Positions 34,937 to 43,142 of a DNA stretch of 64,000 bases are shown here, piece by piece (within the stretch, counting starts at the first letter, position 1; each line of letters starts with the position of its first letter). A model generated the notes under the pieces. That model saw only the letters and a list, made by a program, of their open reading frames with translations, was not told the DNA's origin and did no database searches. The stretch comes from FEB-25 sp963822175 (GTDB lineage Bacteria > Chloroflexota > Anaerolineae > Anaerolineales > UBA4823): contig CAWGGJ010000003.1 of assembly GCA_963822175.1 (NCBI GenBank), forward strand, positions 434,001-498,000, given 5' to 3'. Position numbers and translations under genes: made by a program.

Positions 34937-35938
34937 CTATGGCTCAGCGATATTTATTCTCGGAAGATCCATGCACAACACTTCCATTGCCAGCCGGGCA
35001 TTGACGTTGCGATCAATCTTATCCATGGTTTGCTCAATTGCATCCACATAAAAATGTGCTTTATTTAAGTCGGTTTCTTTTGCCAGCTGCTGGATTTGTG
35101 TTGATAGATCCAGGTTCGTGATGGATTGTTTTATTCCGCTCACATAGATCAGGACGTCCCGCCAGAAAGTGAGCCATACCAGAAGCTCATTTCTCAGATC
35201 TTCTTTATTCTCAATAATTCCCCTGGCAAGTGCAAAACGCTCCCGCCGTGGAGATGCCAGTAGCTGGATTAAATCATCCAACCAGGTTTGCCTTTGTTCG
35301 AGCAACCCGGGTTGCTCGAACAGCCGGATGGCATAGCCTGGGCGTCCATCTGCTAGATGTGCCAGGCGTTCAGATTGTTCCTTACTTATCCCCTTGATAT
35401 TTTGTAATCCCAAGGCTGTCTCATCTATGGCTACAGGCCGTAAGCGGATCACCTCGCATCGTGAGACGATCGTCGGTAACAGGCTCTCGGCGTTGTTGGC
35501 AGTTAGAATGACCACCACCTGACTTGGAGGTTCTTCCAGGGTCTTTAACATGGCGTTGGCGGCATTAGCATTAGCTTCTTCAAACCGTAGCACCAACGCC
35601 ACCCGGTACCGTCCTTCATAGGGTGATAATGAAAGCGTGTGTTGAAGCTCACGCACCTGGTCAATTTTTAATATTTGCCCCTCTAGTTCTGCCTGGACCA
35701 CGGCAAGATCCGGATGGACCATTTGCTCAACACGTTTACAGGTTGAGCAATTTCTACATGGCTCCCCTGGTACGGGTGGCTTAAGGCAGTACAATGCCTG
35801 GGTAAATCTTAAGGCAAGCGTCCTCCGACCGACCCCTGAAGGCCCGGTGATCAAATATGCATGCCGTTCTGTTTGATGAGCCACGTGCTCGGCAAGCAAC
35901 CTGACTGCCCAATCATGCCCGATCATGCCCCAATTCAT
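34937..35938 (-). CDS. holB: DNA polymerase III subunit delta' (clamp loader)
   Basis: 333 aa. N-terminal AAA+ domain: RHAYLITGPSGVGRRTLALRF is a Walker A in which the usual Lys is Arg, as expected of delta' subunits that do not hydrolyse ATP, and the four-Cys zinc module CRNCSTCKR with an upstream Cys is near 60-75. Then DQVRELQHTLSLSPYEGRYR, the NAMLKTLEEPP sensor region and PTIVSRCEVIRL (the SRC motif). It loads the beta clamp. Leaderless start at 35938. Divergent from pcrA. Confidence 0.85.
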   Translation of the reverse strand: MNWGMIGHDWAVRLLAEHVAHQTERHAYLITGPSGVGRRTLALRFTQALYCLKPPVPGEPCRNCSTCKRVEQMVHPDLAVVQAELEGQILKIDQVRELQHTLSLSPYEGRYRVALVLRFEEANANAANAMLKTLEEPPSQVVVILTANNAESLLPTIVSRCEVIRLRPVAIDETALGLQNIKGISKEQSERLAHLADGRPGYAIRLFEQPGLLEQRQTWLDDLIQLLASPRRERFALARGIIENKEDLRNELLVWLTFWRDVLIYVSGIKQSITNLDLSTQIQQLAKETDLNKAHFYVDAIEQTMDKIDRNVNARLAMEVLCMDLPRINIAEP

Positions 35939-35944
35939 GCTTTG

Positions 35945-35973
35945 ATTCTAGCCTAGAGGGATAAACTTGGCAA
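35945..35973 (-). promoter_or_regulatory. Promoter of leaderless holB
   Basis: TTGCCA (35973-35968), 17-bp spacer and TAGAAT (35950-35945), then 6 nt and the ATG at 35938. It is the best -35/-10 pair among the leaderless genes here. Confidence 0.6.
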
Positions 35974-36009
35974 CCAACCAGCGAAAATCTGTCAAATTTG
36001 TAAGTATGG

Positions 36010-36015
36010 TAGAAT
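36010..36015 (+). promoter_or_regulatory. -10 box of leaderless pcrA
   Basis: TAGAAT followed by 7 nt and ATG 36023. Its -10 is 60 bp from the holB -10 on the other strand. Confidence 0.5.
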
Positions 36016-36022
36016 TTGCCGG

Positions 36023-38200
36023 ATGGACCTACTTGCTGGTCTAAACCCTCAACAACAACAGGCTGTCATGTCCGGATTTGGTCCTGTCTTGATCCTGGCG
36101 GGACCAGGCTCAGGGAAGACGCGCGTCCTGACGCAACGCATTGCATACCTGATTGGTAAGATGGGGGTCAGACCGAACCATATTCTGGCAGTGACTTTTA
36201 CCAATAAAGCCGCCCGTGAGATGGAAAACCGGGTGGTTAATTTACTGGGAGAGAGCGCCCGTGGTGTAACCTTGGGTACATTTCATGCCACCTGTGCCCG
36301 TATTCTCCGCCGTGAGGCTGAGCACCTGCCCTTCAATTCAAATTTTGTCATCTTCGATGAAGATGATCAGATGGGTCTGGTGAAGCGTGTCATCGCCGAT
36401 TTGAACCTTGATGAAAAACAATATCGCCCACTGGCTATCCTTAACTCCATCTCCAATGCAAAAAACGAGCTGATCCTGCCAGATGAATATCCACAGAATT
36501 CCTACCGGGATGAGGTTGTGAAGCGGGTTTATATTGCCTACCAGCAAAGGCTCCTGACCAATAACGCTTTGGATTTCGATGACCTTTTACTCTACACCGC
36601 TTTTATGCTGGAAGATACTCCCGCAGTGCGTGAGCGCTATGCCCATCGTTATGAGCACGTTCTGGTGGACGAATTCCAGGATACCAACCTGGCCCAGTAT
36701 ATTTTACTCAAGAGACTTTCGTCTTATCATAATAATATTTATGCCGTCGGGGATGCCGACCAGTCCATCTATCGCTGGCGTGGAGCAGACTACCGTAATG
36801 TTCTGCGCTTCGAGCAGGATTACCCGGATGTCCAGGTAATTCTATTGGAGCAAAACTACCGCTCCACCCAGCAAATTCTGGATGTTGCCATGGCAGTCAT
36901 CGACCCAAATCCCAACCGCACACCCAAGCGTCTTTTCACTGAGCGCAGCGAAGGGGTGAAAGTCATCCTACATGAAACCTATGATGACCGCCAGGAAGCT
37001 TCATTTGTTGTGGACACGATCGCTAGCATGGTAAGTCGCCAACAGATCAAGCCTGGTGATGTAGCTGTGATGTATCGTACCAATGCCCAATCCCGTTTGC
37101 TGGAAGAGGCTTTCCTTACCGCCGGATTACCCTATAAGCTTGTGGGTGCCCAACGCTTTTATGGTCGTCGGGAAGTGAAAGACATTATTGCCTATATGCG
37201 CCTCGTCCAAAATCCAAATGATGAAATAAGTTTGATCCGGGTGATCAATGTCCCTCCACGCGGTATTGGAGACAAGACCTTGCAGGAATTGCGCACCCAG
37301 GCCCAGCAGAATGGTATCACTCCGGGTGATCTTTTACTTAAGTTAGGTCAAAATTCAGAGCAATTTAAAGGTTCTTTTTCACCCAGAGCCTTGCCCATCC
37401 TGGCTGGTTTTGGCAGCTTGTTAGCCCGCTGGATACCTATGGTTGGCGAGTTTGCTCCCTTATACATCATGGACCGCATCATTGACGATACGGATTATCA
37501 TGCCTTTATTGATGAAGGTACCGATGAAGGTAATGAACGCTGGGAAAATGTCATGGAGCTCCGCCGCCTGGCCGCTGAATATCAGGAGCGAACCCTGAGC
37601 GAATTCCTTGAGAATATTGCCCTGGTCTCCGATCAGGATACGATCGAAACCAGTGCCAATGTTCCAACCCTGCTAACCTTACATGCCGCCAAAGGATTGG
37701 AATTCTCGGTCGTTTTTATCACTGGTCTGAATGAAGGCACGCTTCCACACTCCCGCTCTTTCGACGATCCTGAAGCGATGCAGGAAGAGCGACGGCTCTT
37801 ATATGTTGGTATCACCCGTGCAAAAGACAGGCTATACCTGTTATTTGCCCAAAATCGCAGTGCTTTTGGATACCCTGAGCCAGTAGACCCATCGCGCTAT
37901 CTTTCTGACATCCCAGACCACCTTATTGATGAAACCAGCTCTATCCGTTCTGCCAGCTCATTCAGGCTGACAGGCTCAAAACCACTACCCACCCAGTGGG
38001 ATTCTAAGCGATACGGAACCTCCAGGGTCACGGATCAAAGATTTATCCCTGGCTCCAAGGTAGTACACCCTGTGTGGGGGGATGGCATGGTATTGAACAG
38101 CCGTATCCAGGATGATGATGAAATTGTCGATATCTTCTTTGAACATGTGGGGATGAAGCGTGTGGCTGCATCCCTGGCTAATTTAAAAATGAAAGGATGA
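36023..38200 (+). CDS. pcrA: UvrD/PcrA-type 3'-5' DNA helicase
   Basis: 725 aa, SF1A helicase. Motif I ILAGPGSGKTRVL (~26-40), motif Ia TNKAAREM, motif II LVDEFQDTN, motif III VGDADQSIYRWRGA, motif IV LEQNYRST, motif V LLTLHAAKGLEFSVVFI and motif VI EERRLLYVGITRAK. The end (VVHPVWGDGMVLNSRIQDD...) is the Tudor-like C-terminal domain of PcrA that binds RNA polymerase. It unwinds DNA in repair and clears proteins. It is leaderless and divergent from holB. Confidence 0.93.
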   Translation: MDLLAGLNPQQQQAVMSGFGPVLILAGPGSGKTRVLTQRIAYLIGKMGVRPNHILAVTFTNKAAREMENRVVNLLGESARGVTLGTFHATCARILRREAEHLPFNSNFVIFDEDDQMGLVKRVIADLNLDEKQYRPLAILNSISNAKNELILPDEYPQNSYRDEVVKRVYIAYQQRLLTNNALDFDDLLLYTAFMLEDTPAVRERYAHRYEHVLVDEFQDTNLAQYILLKRLSSYHNNIYAVGDADQSIYRWRGADYRNVLRFEQDYPDVQVILLEQNYRSTQQILDVAMAVIDPNPNRTPKRLFTERSEGVKVILHETYDDRQEASFVVDTIASMVSRQQIKPGDVAVMYRTNAQSRLLEEAFLTAGLPYKLVGAQRFYGRREVKDIIAYMRLVQNPNDEISLIRVINVPPRGIGDKTLQELRTQAQQNGITPGDLLLKLGQNSEQFKGSFSPRALPILAGFGSLLARWIPMVGEFAPLYIMDRIIDDTDYHAFIDEGTDEGNERWENVMELRRLAAEYQERTLSEFLENIALVSDQDTIETSANVPTLLTLHAAKGLEFSVVFITGLNEGTLPHSRSFDDPEAMQEERRLLYVGITRAKDRLYLLFAQNRSAFGYPEPVDPSRYLSDIPDHLIDETSSIRSASSFRLTGSKPLPTQWDSKRYGTSRVTDQRFIPGSKVVHPVWGDGMVLNSRIQDDDEIVDIFFEHVGMKRVAASLANLKMKG

Positions 38201-38250
38201 CCATAACCACCTCTCTGAGCTCACCAGGGTTCAAGTCCAGTGGATATAAG

Positions 38251-38279
38251 TTTGCTAATTTAATAATCCGCTGTATAAT
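38251..38279 (+). promoter_or_regulatory. Promoter of leaderless tsaE
   Basis: TTTGCT (38251-38256), a 17-bp spacer and TATAAT (38274-38279), then 6 nt and the ATG at 38286. Confidence 0.55.
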
Positions 38280-38285
38280 CCTCTC

Positions 38286-38780
38286 ATGCCCATCCTCGAT
38301 TCCCACTCCCTGGAGATTATTAGTAGAAGCGCCGAACAAACCCGGCGTGTGGGTATGCGGCTTGGAGCACTCCTCCAGCCTGGTGACCTGGTCGCCCTGG
38401 TGGGTGACCTTGGCTCAGGGAAAACTACCTTGGTCCAGGGCATTGCTGCGGGCTGGGGATCTCTCGATCCAGTCTCTAGCCCGACTTTTGTAATTGTCAA
38501 TGTCTATCGCCATTCAAATGGTCTGCGTCTGTTTCACCTCGATGCATATCGTCTGAATGGATCAACTGAAGCTCTCGATCTCGATTTGGATCTTATGCTT
38601 GACCAAGGCCCCATGATTGTCGAGTGGGCGGAGCGCGTTCAGTCAGCATTACCAGAACACGGATTGTGGGTGCAGATGAGTTATATTGATGAAGTCCAGA
38701 GAGATTTAATGTTCTCAGGTCGCGGGCAGTATTATGAAGCATTATTATCCCGATTTCGCAAGCTGGTATATGGAGGTTGA
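38286..38780 (+). CDS. tsaE: tRNA t6A biosynthesis ATPase TsaE
   Basis: 164 aa. Short P-loop ATPase: SAEQTRRVGMRLGALLQPGD, Walker A GDLGSGKTTLV (40-50), SSPTFVIVNVY and the Walker B-like LFHLDAYRLN, with GPMIVEWAERV near the end (~110-125). TsaE activates the TsaB-TsaD complex that makes N6-threonylcarbamoyladenosine at A37 of ANN-reading tRNAs. It adjoins tsaB with no gap: its TGA is followed at once by the GTG of tsaB. Confidence 0.92.
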   Translation: MPILDSHSLEIISRSAEQTRRVGMRLGALLQPGDLVALVGDLGSGKTTLVQGIAAGWGSLDPVSSPTFVIVNVYRHSNGLRLFHLDAYRLNGSTEALDLDLDLMLDQGPMIVEWAERVQSALPEHGLWVQMSYIDEVQRDLMFSGRGQYYEALLSRFRKLVYGG

Positions 38781-39452
38781 GTGCTATTAGCCCTGGACAC
38801 TTCCACTCGTAATATCGGTATATCCATATACGATGGTGTACAGGTATTGAGTGAAAACATCTGGTCCAGCCACGATTATCATACGGTGGAGCTTGCTCCT
38901 GCAGTCGCTGATACGCTTTCCAGAGCTGCGCTGCAAATCCAGAGTATTAAGCTTCTGGCGGTGGCAACCGGACCCGGCTCATTCACTGGCTTGCGCATTG
39001 GCATGGCATTGGCAAAAGGAATTGCCCTGGCACGTCATCTGCCCATCATTGGAATTCCAACCCTCGATATCGTGGCTGAATCCCAGCCTGTATCTCCCGG
39101 TTACACCCTGGCAGCCATTCTCCAGGCAGGACGGGCGCGCCTGGGTGTTGGTTGGTATATCCCTGTCGATGGTCATTGGCAATTAAATCCTCCCATCCAG
39201 GTGATGGATGCGGTTAAGCTTTCTCGTCTCATCCACGAGCCAACCATTGTTTGTGGTGAGTTGACTGAAGAGCAGCAACATCTCCTGGCGAGAAAATATA
39301 AAAATGTCATCCTTGCTTCACCTGCCCACTCCATCAGACGTCCTTCACTGTTGGCGGAGCTGGCATGGAAACGCTGGCTGCTGGGAGAGGTAGATGACCC
39401 GACAACACTCTCACCCAGCTACCTCCAACAAGGCGATCCCATCCCTGGTTGA
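38781..39452 (+). CDS. tsaB: tRNA t6A biosynthesis protein TsaB
   Basis: 223 aa starting GTG directly after the tsaE stop; GGAGG is 5 nt upstream. ASKHA fold: LLALDTSTRNIGISIYDG, VATGPGSFTGLRIGMALAKG (~70-89), and RARLGVGWY. TsaB is the non-catalytic dimer partner of TsaD (not in this window). Clustered with tsaE and rimI, as often in bacteria. Confidence 0.9.
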   Translation: MLLALDTSTRNIGISIYDGVQVLSENIWSSHDYHTVELAPAVADTLSRAALQIQSIKLLAVATGPGSFTGLRIGMALAKGIALARHLPIIGIPTLDIVAESQPVSPGYTLAAILQAGRARLGVGWYIPVDGHWQLNPPIQVMDAVKLSRLIHEPTIVCGELTEEQQHLLARKYKNVILASPAHSIRRPSLLAELAWKRWLLGEVDDPTTLSPSYLQQGDPIPG

Positions 39453-39511
39453 AATTGTGACTGCATTTGAATACCCCTGTTGAAAAGACAATTCAAACCC
39501 AGGCAAAACCT

Positions 39512-40009
39512 ATGATTCATCCGACACCTCCCGGCGAAATGGATAAGTTGGGCTTTCGCCAGATGACTCTGCAGGACATTCCCCAGGTTCACCTGATCGA
39601 CCGCCTATCTTTTTCACTCCCCTGGCCGGAAAAATCCTACCATTTCGAGCTGACTGAGAATCCCTCCTCCCTGGCGTTGGTGGCTGAGTTAAGCTCAAAT
39701 AACTCCGCTCCAGTTGTGATCGGGATGTCGGTCGTTTGGATCATTATTGACCAGGCTCATATCGCTACCATAGCCATTCATCCTGATTTTCGTGGTCAAG
39801 GTTACGGCAAGAGACTTCTCACCGAGACTTTACTTCGCTCCACCCAGCGTGGAGCGCACATGGCAACGCTTGAAGTTCGGGAAGGAAACAGGATCGCCCA
39901 ACAAATGTATCATGAATTTGGCTTTACAGTGGTTGGTCGGCGTTTACGTTATTATCACGACAACAATGAAGATGCGATCTTGATGACTGTGGAAAATCTG
40001 GGCGCATAA
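39512..40009 (+). CDS. rimI: Ribosomal-protein-S18-alanine N-acetyltransferase (RimI)
   Basis: ~165 aa GNAT enzyme. LIDRLSFSLPWPEKSYHFELT at the N-terminal half, IIDQAHIATIAIHPDFRGQGYGKRLL with the acetyl-CoA P-loop (RGQGYG), then TLEVREGNRIAQQMYHEFGF and a Tyr-rich end (RLRYYHDNNEDA). This pattern is typical of RimI beside tsaB. Start uncertain: ATG 39512 is used; a TTG at 39467 opens the frame earlier and ATG 39539 is later. Acetylates the N-terminus of ribosomal protein S18 and possibly other proteins. Confidence 0.88.
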   Translation: MIHPTPPGEMDKLGFRQMTLQDIPQVHLIDRLSFSLPWPEKSYHFELTENPSSLALVAELSSNNSAPVVIGMSVVWIIIDQAHIATIAIHPDFRGQGYGKRLLTETLLRSTQRGAHMATLEVREGNRIAQQMYHEFGFTVVGRRLRYYHDNNEDAILMTVENLGA

Positions 40010-40056
40010 GATATTACTTTAGTAAATAAAGTTGGATGAAATAGATTCAAGCTTGA

Positions 40057-40086
40057 TTGGGAAAATGGTCATTTATCCTTTATACT
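40057..40086 (+). promoter_or_regulatory. Promoter of the uracil-DNA glycosylase gene
   Basis: TTGGGA (40057-40062), an 18-bp spacer and TATACT (40081-40086). A ~20-nt leader with GGAGGCAG follows, 4-10 nt before the GTG at 40114. Confidence 0.5.
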
Positions 40087-40113
40087 TACCCCACATTTTA
40101 TTGGAGGCAGTTC

Positions 40114-40707
40114 GTGGACGAAGAAAAAAAGCGCCTTGCTGAAGCAAATCTGGCACAAATATCCAGGGAGGTTTCAGTTTGCCAGCACTGCATGTTACAT
40201 CACTCGCGGAAAAATGCTGTCCCTGGGGAAGGTCCAGTGGATACAGAGATCATGTTTATTGGTGAAGGACCGGGTTTTCACGAAAATGAACAGGGGCGTC
40301 CTTTTGTCGGTGCAGCCGGGAAATACCTCGAGGAATTATTAGCCACGATAAATATGAAGCGTGAAGATGTTTTTATTGGCAATGTGGTAAAATGCCGCCC
40401 GCCCAACAACCGTGACCCTTTACCGGATGAGCTGGCTGCATGCAGTGATTACCTGGAACGCCAGATACAGGTGATTAATCCCATCGTGATTGTCACCCTG
40501 GGACGATATTCTATGGCACGCTTCCTGCCTAATGCCAAGATCAGTGATGTGCATGGCCAATCATTCCACATCAAGGGGCGCCTGGTGGTACCCATGTTCC
40601 ATCCAGCTGCTGCCTTACACCAGCCATCCCTGAAACCTGCGATTGAGCGTGACTTTTCACACCTACCAGAGATGATCAAAAAGGCTTCTGAAATCCTCAG
40701 TGATTAA
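40114..40707 (+). CDS. Uracil-DNA glycosylase family 4 ([4Fe-4S])
   Basis: ~197 aa as read. It begins GTG 40114 (GGAGG upstream; the longer frame from 40057 is rejected). Family 4 signs: CQHCMLHHSRKNAVPGEG (first two cluster Cys), GEGPGFHENEQGRPFVGAAG (motif I, uracil pocket), NVVKCRPPNNRDPLPDE and AACSDYL (other two Cys), and VPMFHPAAAL (motif with the catalytic-side His). It removes uracil from DNA. After ILSD the frame stops early, while the next frame continues with KEEKPSEPKSEPTQLSLF; see the entry at 40708. Confidence 0.88.
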   Translation: MDEEKKRLAEANLAQISREVSVCQHCMLHHSRKNAVPGEGPVDTEIMFIGEGPGFHENEQGRPFVGAAGKYLEELLATINMKREDVFIGNVVKCRPPNNRDPLPDELAACSDYLERQIQVINPIVIVTLGRYSMARFLPNAKISDVHGQSFHIKGRLVVPMFHPAAALHQPSLKPAIERDFSHLPEMIKKASEILSD

Positions 40708-40762
40708 AGAAGAAAAACCATCAGAACCAAAATCTGAACCCACTCAACTTAGCTTGTTTTAG
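40708..40762 (+). other. Probable lost C-terminus of the uracil-DNA glycosylase (clamp-binding tail)
   Basis: In the +1 frame relative to the UDG, codons read VIKEEKPSEPKSEPTQLSLF and end at TAG 40760-40762. QLSLF is the beta-clamp-binding pentapeptide, and a low-complexity Lys/Glu/Pro linker in front of it is what such tails look like. A single-base deletion near 40678-40705 (an A5 run lies at 40678-40682) would join the frames. Confidence 0.5.
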
Positions 40763-40782
40763 TGTTCATCAATTGAGGAAAT

Positions 40783-42105
40783 ATGACATCGGTGAAAGAA
40801 ACTTTAGTAAATTCCCTTCGCGACCATACTGCCAGGATCGGTATCCTGGGATTGGGTTATGTCGGTTTACCGCTCGCAGTGGCCTTTGGCGAAGCTGGCT
40901 TCCGCATCATTGGAATTGATCCTGATCCACGCAAGGTAAAATCGGTCAATAATGGTGAAAGCTATATCCAGGATGTTCTCAGCGAACAGCTCAACAAGTT
41001 GGTTAAAGCAGGCAGGCTTTCCGCCACGACCAACTTCTCCGCGCTCCAACAGTGCGATGCAGTCAGCATCTGCGTCCCGACACCTTTGCGTAAAACCGGT
41101 GACCCAGATATGTCGTTCATCCTGAGCGCAACCGAAGAGCTGGCAAAATACATTCATCCTGGCATGATCATCGTCCTGGAGTCGACCACCTATCCCGGCA
41201 CAACGCGTGAAGTTCTGCTTCCAAAACTTGGTAAGGATAACGGTCTTGTAGTCGGGAAAGATTTCTTCCTTGCCTTTTCACCCGAGCGCGTTGATCCGGG
41301 TCGCGAGGATTGGACAACACTAAATACTCCCAAGGTGATTGGCGGTATCACCGAAGATTGCAGCCAGGTGGCTGCAGCATGGTACTCTGAAGCATTGAAA
41401 TCCGTCGTTCCAGTTTCATCCGCAGAAGCTGCCGAGCTCTCCAAGCTGCTTGAAAATACTTTCCGTATGGTCAATATTGGCATGGTCAATGAGCTGGCAA
41501 TTATGTGCGAGCGCCTGGGCGTTGATGTTTGGGAAGTGATTGACGCTGCTGCTACCAAGCCTTTTGGATTCATGAAATTCACCCCTGGTCCAGGCCTTGG
41601 AGGCCACTGCATCCCCATCGATCCATTGTACCTTTCATGGAAAATGAAGGCTTTCCAATATAATGCCCGTTTCATTGAATTAGCCTCAGACATCAATACC
41701 AACATGCCTCGCTATGTGGTTAACCGGATTGCCGACGCCCTCAATGACCGTGGGATTGTTCTAAAAGGATCTAAATGTCTGGTCTTGGGAGTTGCCTATA
41801 AACCTGACGTTGATGATATCCGTGAATCCCCCGCTTTGGATGTGATCGGATTGCTACAGAAAAAGGGTGCAGACGTAGAATATCATGACCCCTACATCCC
41901 CCACCTGAGCACCCACGATGACATAGAAATGGCAAGCGTACCAGACGTGATGGAAGCTGTAGGCAAGGCAGATTGTGTGGTCATCATCACCGACCATAAA
42001 GTGTATGACTACCAGGAAATCCTTGATAAAGCCAGGTTCATCTTTGATTCTCGTAATGCACTGGGTAAGCCAGGCAGGAAAAATCCCAAGGTGGTGCGCC
42101 TGTAG
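40783..42105 (+). CDS. UDP-sugar 6-dehydrogenase (WbpA/TuaD-like)
   Basis: 440 aa. NAD fold with GILGLGYVGLPLAVAFG (~20-36), middle ESTTYPGTTREVL and LAFSPERVDPGRED (~160-180), KLLENTFRMVNIGMVNE, the catalytic Cys in GPGLGGHCIPIDPLYLSW, and the C-terminal GVAYKPDVDDIRESPALDV. It makes a UDP-uronate, likely UDP-GlcA or UDP-GlcNAcA/UDP-ManNAcA; the spacing and the SPERVDPG variant fit the WbpA-type. First gene of the surface-sugar locus; the next gene starts 3 nt after the stop. Confidence 0.85.
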   Translation: MTSVKETLVNSLRDHTARIGILGLGYVGLPLAVAFGEAGFRIIGIDPDPRKVKSVNNGESYIQDVLSEQLNKLVKAGRLSATTNFSALQQCDAVSICVPTPLRKTGDPDMSFILSATEELAKYIHPGMIIVLESTTYPGTTREVLLPKLGKDNGLVVGKDFFLAFSPERVDPGREDWTTLNTPKVIGGITEDCSQVAAAWYSEALKSVVPVSSAEAAELSKLLENTFRMVNIGMVNELAIMCERLGVDVWEVIDAAATKPFGFMKFTPGPGLGGHCIPIDPLYLSWKMKAFQYNARFIELASDINTNMPRYVVNRIADALNDRGIVLKGSKCLVLGVAYKPDVDDIRESPALDVIGLLQKKGADVEYHDPYIPHLSTHDDIEMASVPDVMEAVGKADCVVIITDHKVYDYQEILDKARFIFDSRNALGKPGRKNPKVVRL

Positions 42106-42108
42106 ACG

Positions 42109-43089
42109 ATGGATAATTACCTGGTAACTGGTGCAGCTGGTTTCATTGCTTCGCGTGTCATCGAGCTATTGCTAGAAGCTGGTCACTCCGTTGTCGGAGT
42201 AGACAATATGAATGACGCCTACGACGTTCGGATGAAGGAATATCGTCTCCGTAAGCTTGTCCAGCTGCCAAATTTCGTCTTCCATCAGTTGGATATTGCT
42301 GACCGATCCACCTTTGACCTCAATTCACCCCTCAGGAGGCATTCTTATAATGCGGTCATAAACCTTGCTGCCCGTGCAGGTGTTCGCCAGTCGGTTGAAA
42401 ACCCCTGGGTATATTTGGATACCAACATCACAGGCACGTTGAATTTACTTGAATTCTGCCGCGAGCTTGCGATTAATAAGTTCATCCTTGCCTCCACCTC
42501 CAGCGTATACGGAAGAAATGCACCTCTCCCAACTCCCGAAACTTTCAACAGTGATTCCCCGCTACAGGCATATGCGGCTACCAAAAAAAGCGCTGAAGTC
42601 CTGTGTTATGTGTATCATTATCTCCATGGGTTGGACGTGACTATCTTTCGTTACTTCACTGTCTATGGTCCTTCTCCCCGCCCTGATATGGTCATGTTTC
42701 GTTTCACACAATGGATCACAGAAGGACGAACAGTAAGGGTGAATGGAGATGGAGAACAATCCCGTGGCTTTACCTACATCGATGATATTGCTCGAGGCAC
42801 TCTACTCGGACTTAAACCTATCGGTTATGAGATCATCAACCTCGGTGGGCACGAAGTCATCAGGATCAACGAGCTGATTCGCATGCTCGAATCCATCACC
42901 GGACGCACAGCACATATCGAGTACTATCCAGCCCACCCAGCCGATATGGCTACCAATTGGGCTGATACCGAAAAAGCTCACACACTGCTTGGTTGGGAGC
43001 CAGCGGTAAGTTTGCAAAATGGTGTTTCAAGCCTGGTGGATTGGTATAACGCTGAGCGATCTTGGGCAAGTGAGATACTCACTGCTTGA
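42109..43089 (+). CDS. NAD-dependent epimerase, UDP-glucuronate 4-epimerase-like
   Basis: 326 aa extended SDR. GAAGFIASRVIELL at the start, YDVRMKEYRLRKL and DNMNDAYD around 36-45, catalytic Ser in STSSVYG and YAATKKSAEVL (Y-x3-K). The context after a UDP-sugar dehydrogenase and the DNMNDAYD-like segment fit uronic-acid C4 epimerisation. It is adjacent to the dehydrogenase with a 3-nt gap, so the two act in sequence on the same nucleotide sugar. Confidence 0.8.
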   Translation: MDNYLVTGAAGFIASRVIELLLEAGHSVVGVDNMNDAYDVRMKEYRLRKLVQLPNFVFHQLDIADRSTFDLNSPLRRHSYNAVINLAARAGVRQSVENPWVYLDTNITGTLNLLEFCRELAINKFILASTSSVYGRNAPLPTPETFNSDSPLQAYAATKKSAEVLCYVYHYLHGLDVTIFRYFTVYGPSPRPDMVMFRFTQWITEGRTVRVNGDGEQSRGFTYIDDIARGTLLGLKPIGYEIINLGGHEVIRINELIRMLESITGRTAHIEYYPAHPADMATNWADTEKAHTLLGWEPAVSLQNGVSSLVDWYNAERSWASEILTA

Positions 43090-43128
43090 TGATTCCCCCC
43101 TCCCATTAAGACATTCTGTTAAAGTATA

Positions 43129-43134
43129 TATAAT
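43129..43134 (+). promoter_or_regulatory. -10 box of the leaderless flippase gene
   Basis: TATAAT is followed by 8 nt and the ATG at 43143. TTAAGA lies 17 bp upstream. Confidence 0.5.
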
Positions 43135-43142
43135 TATCACGT

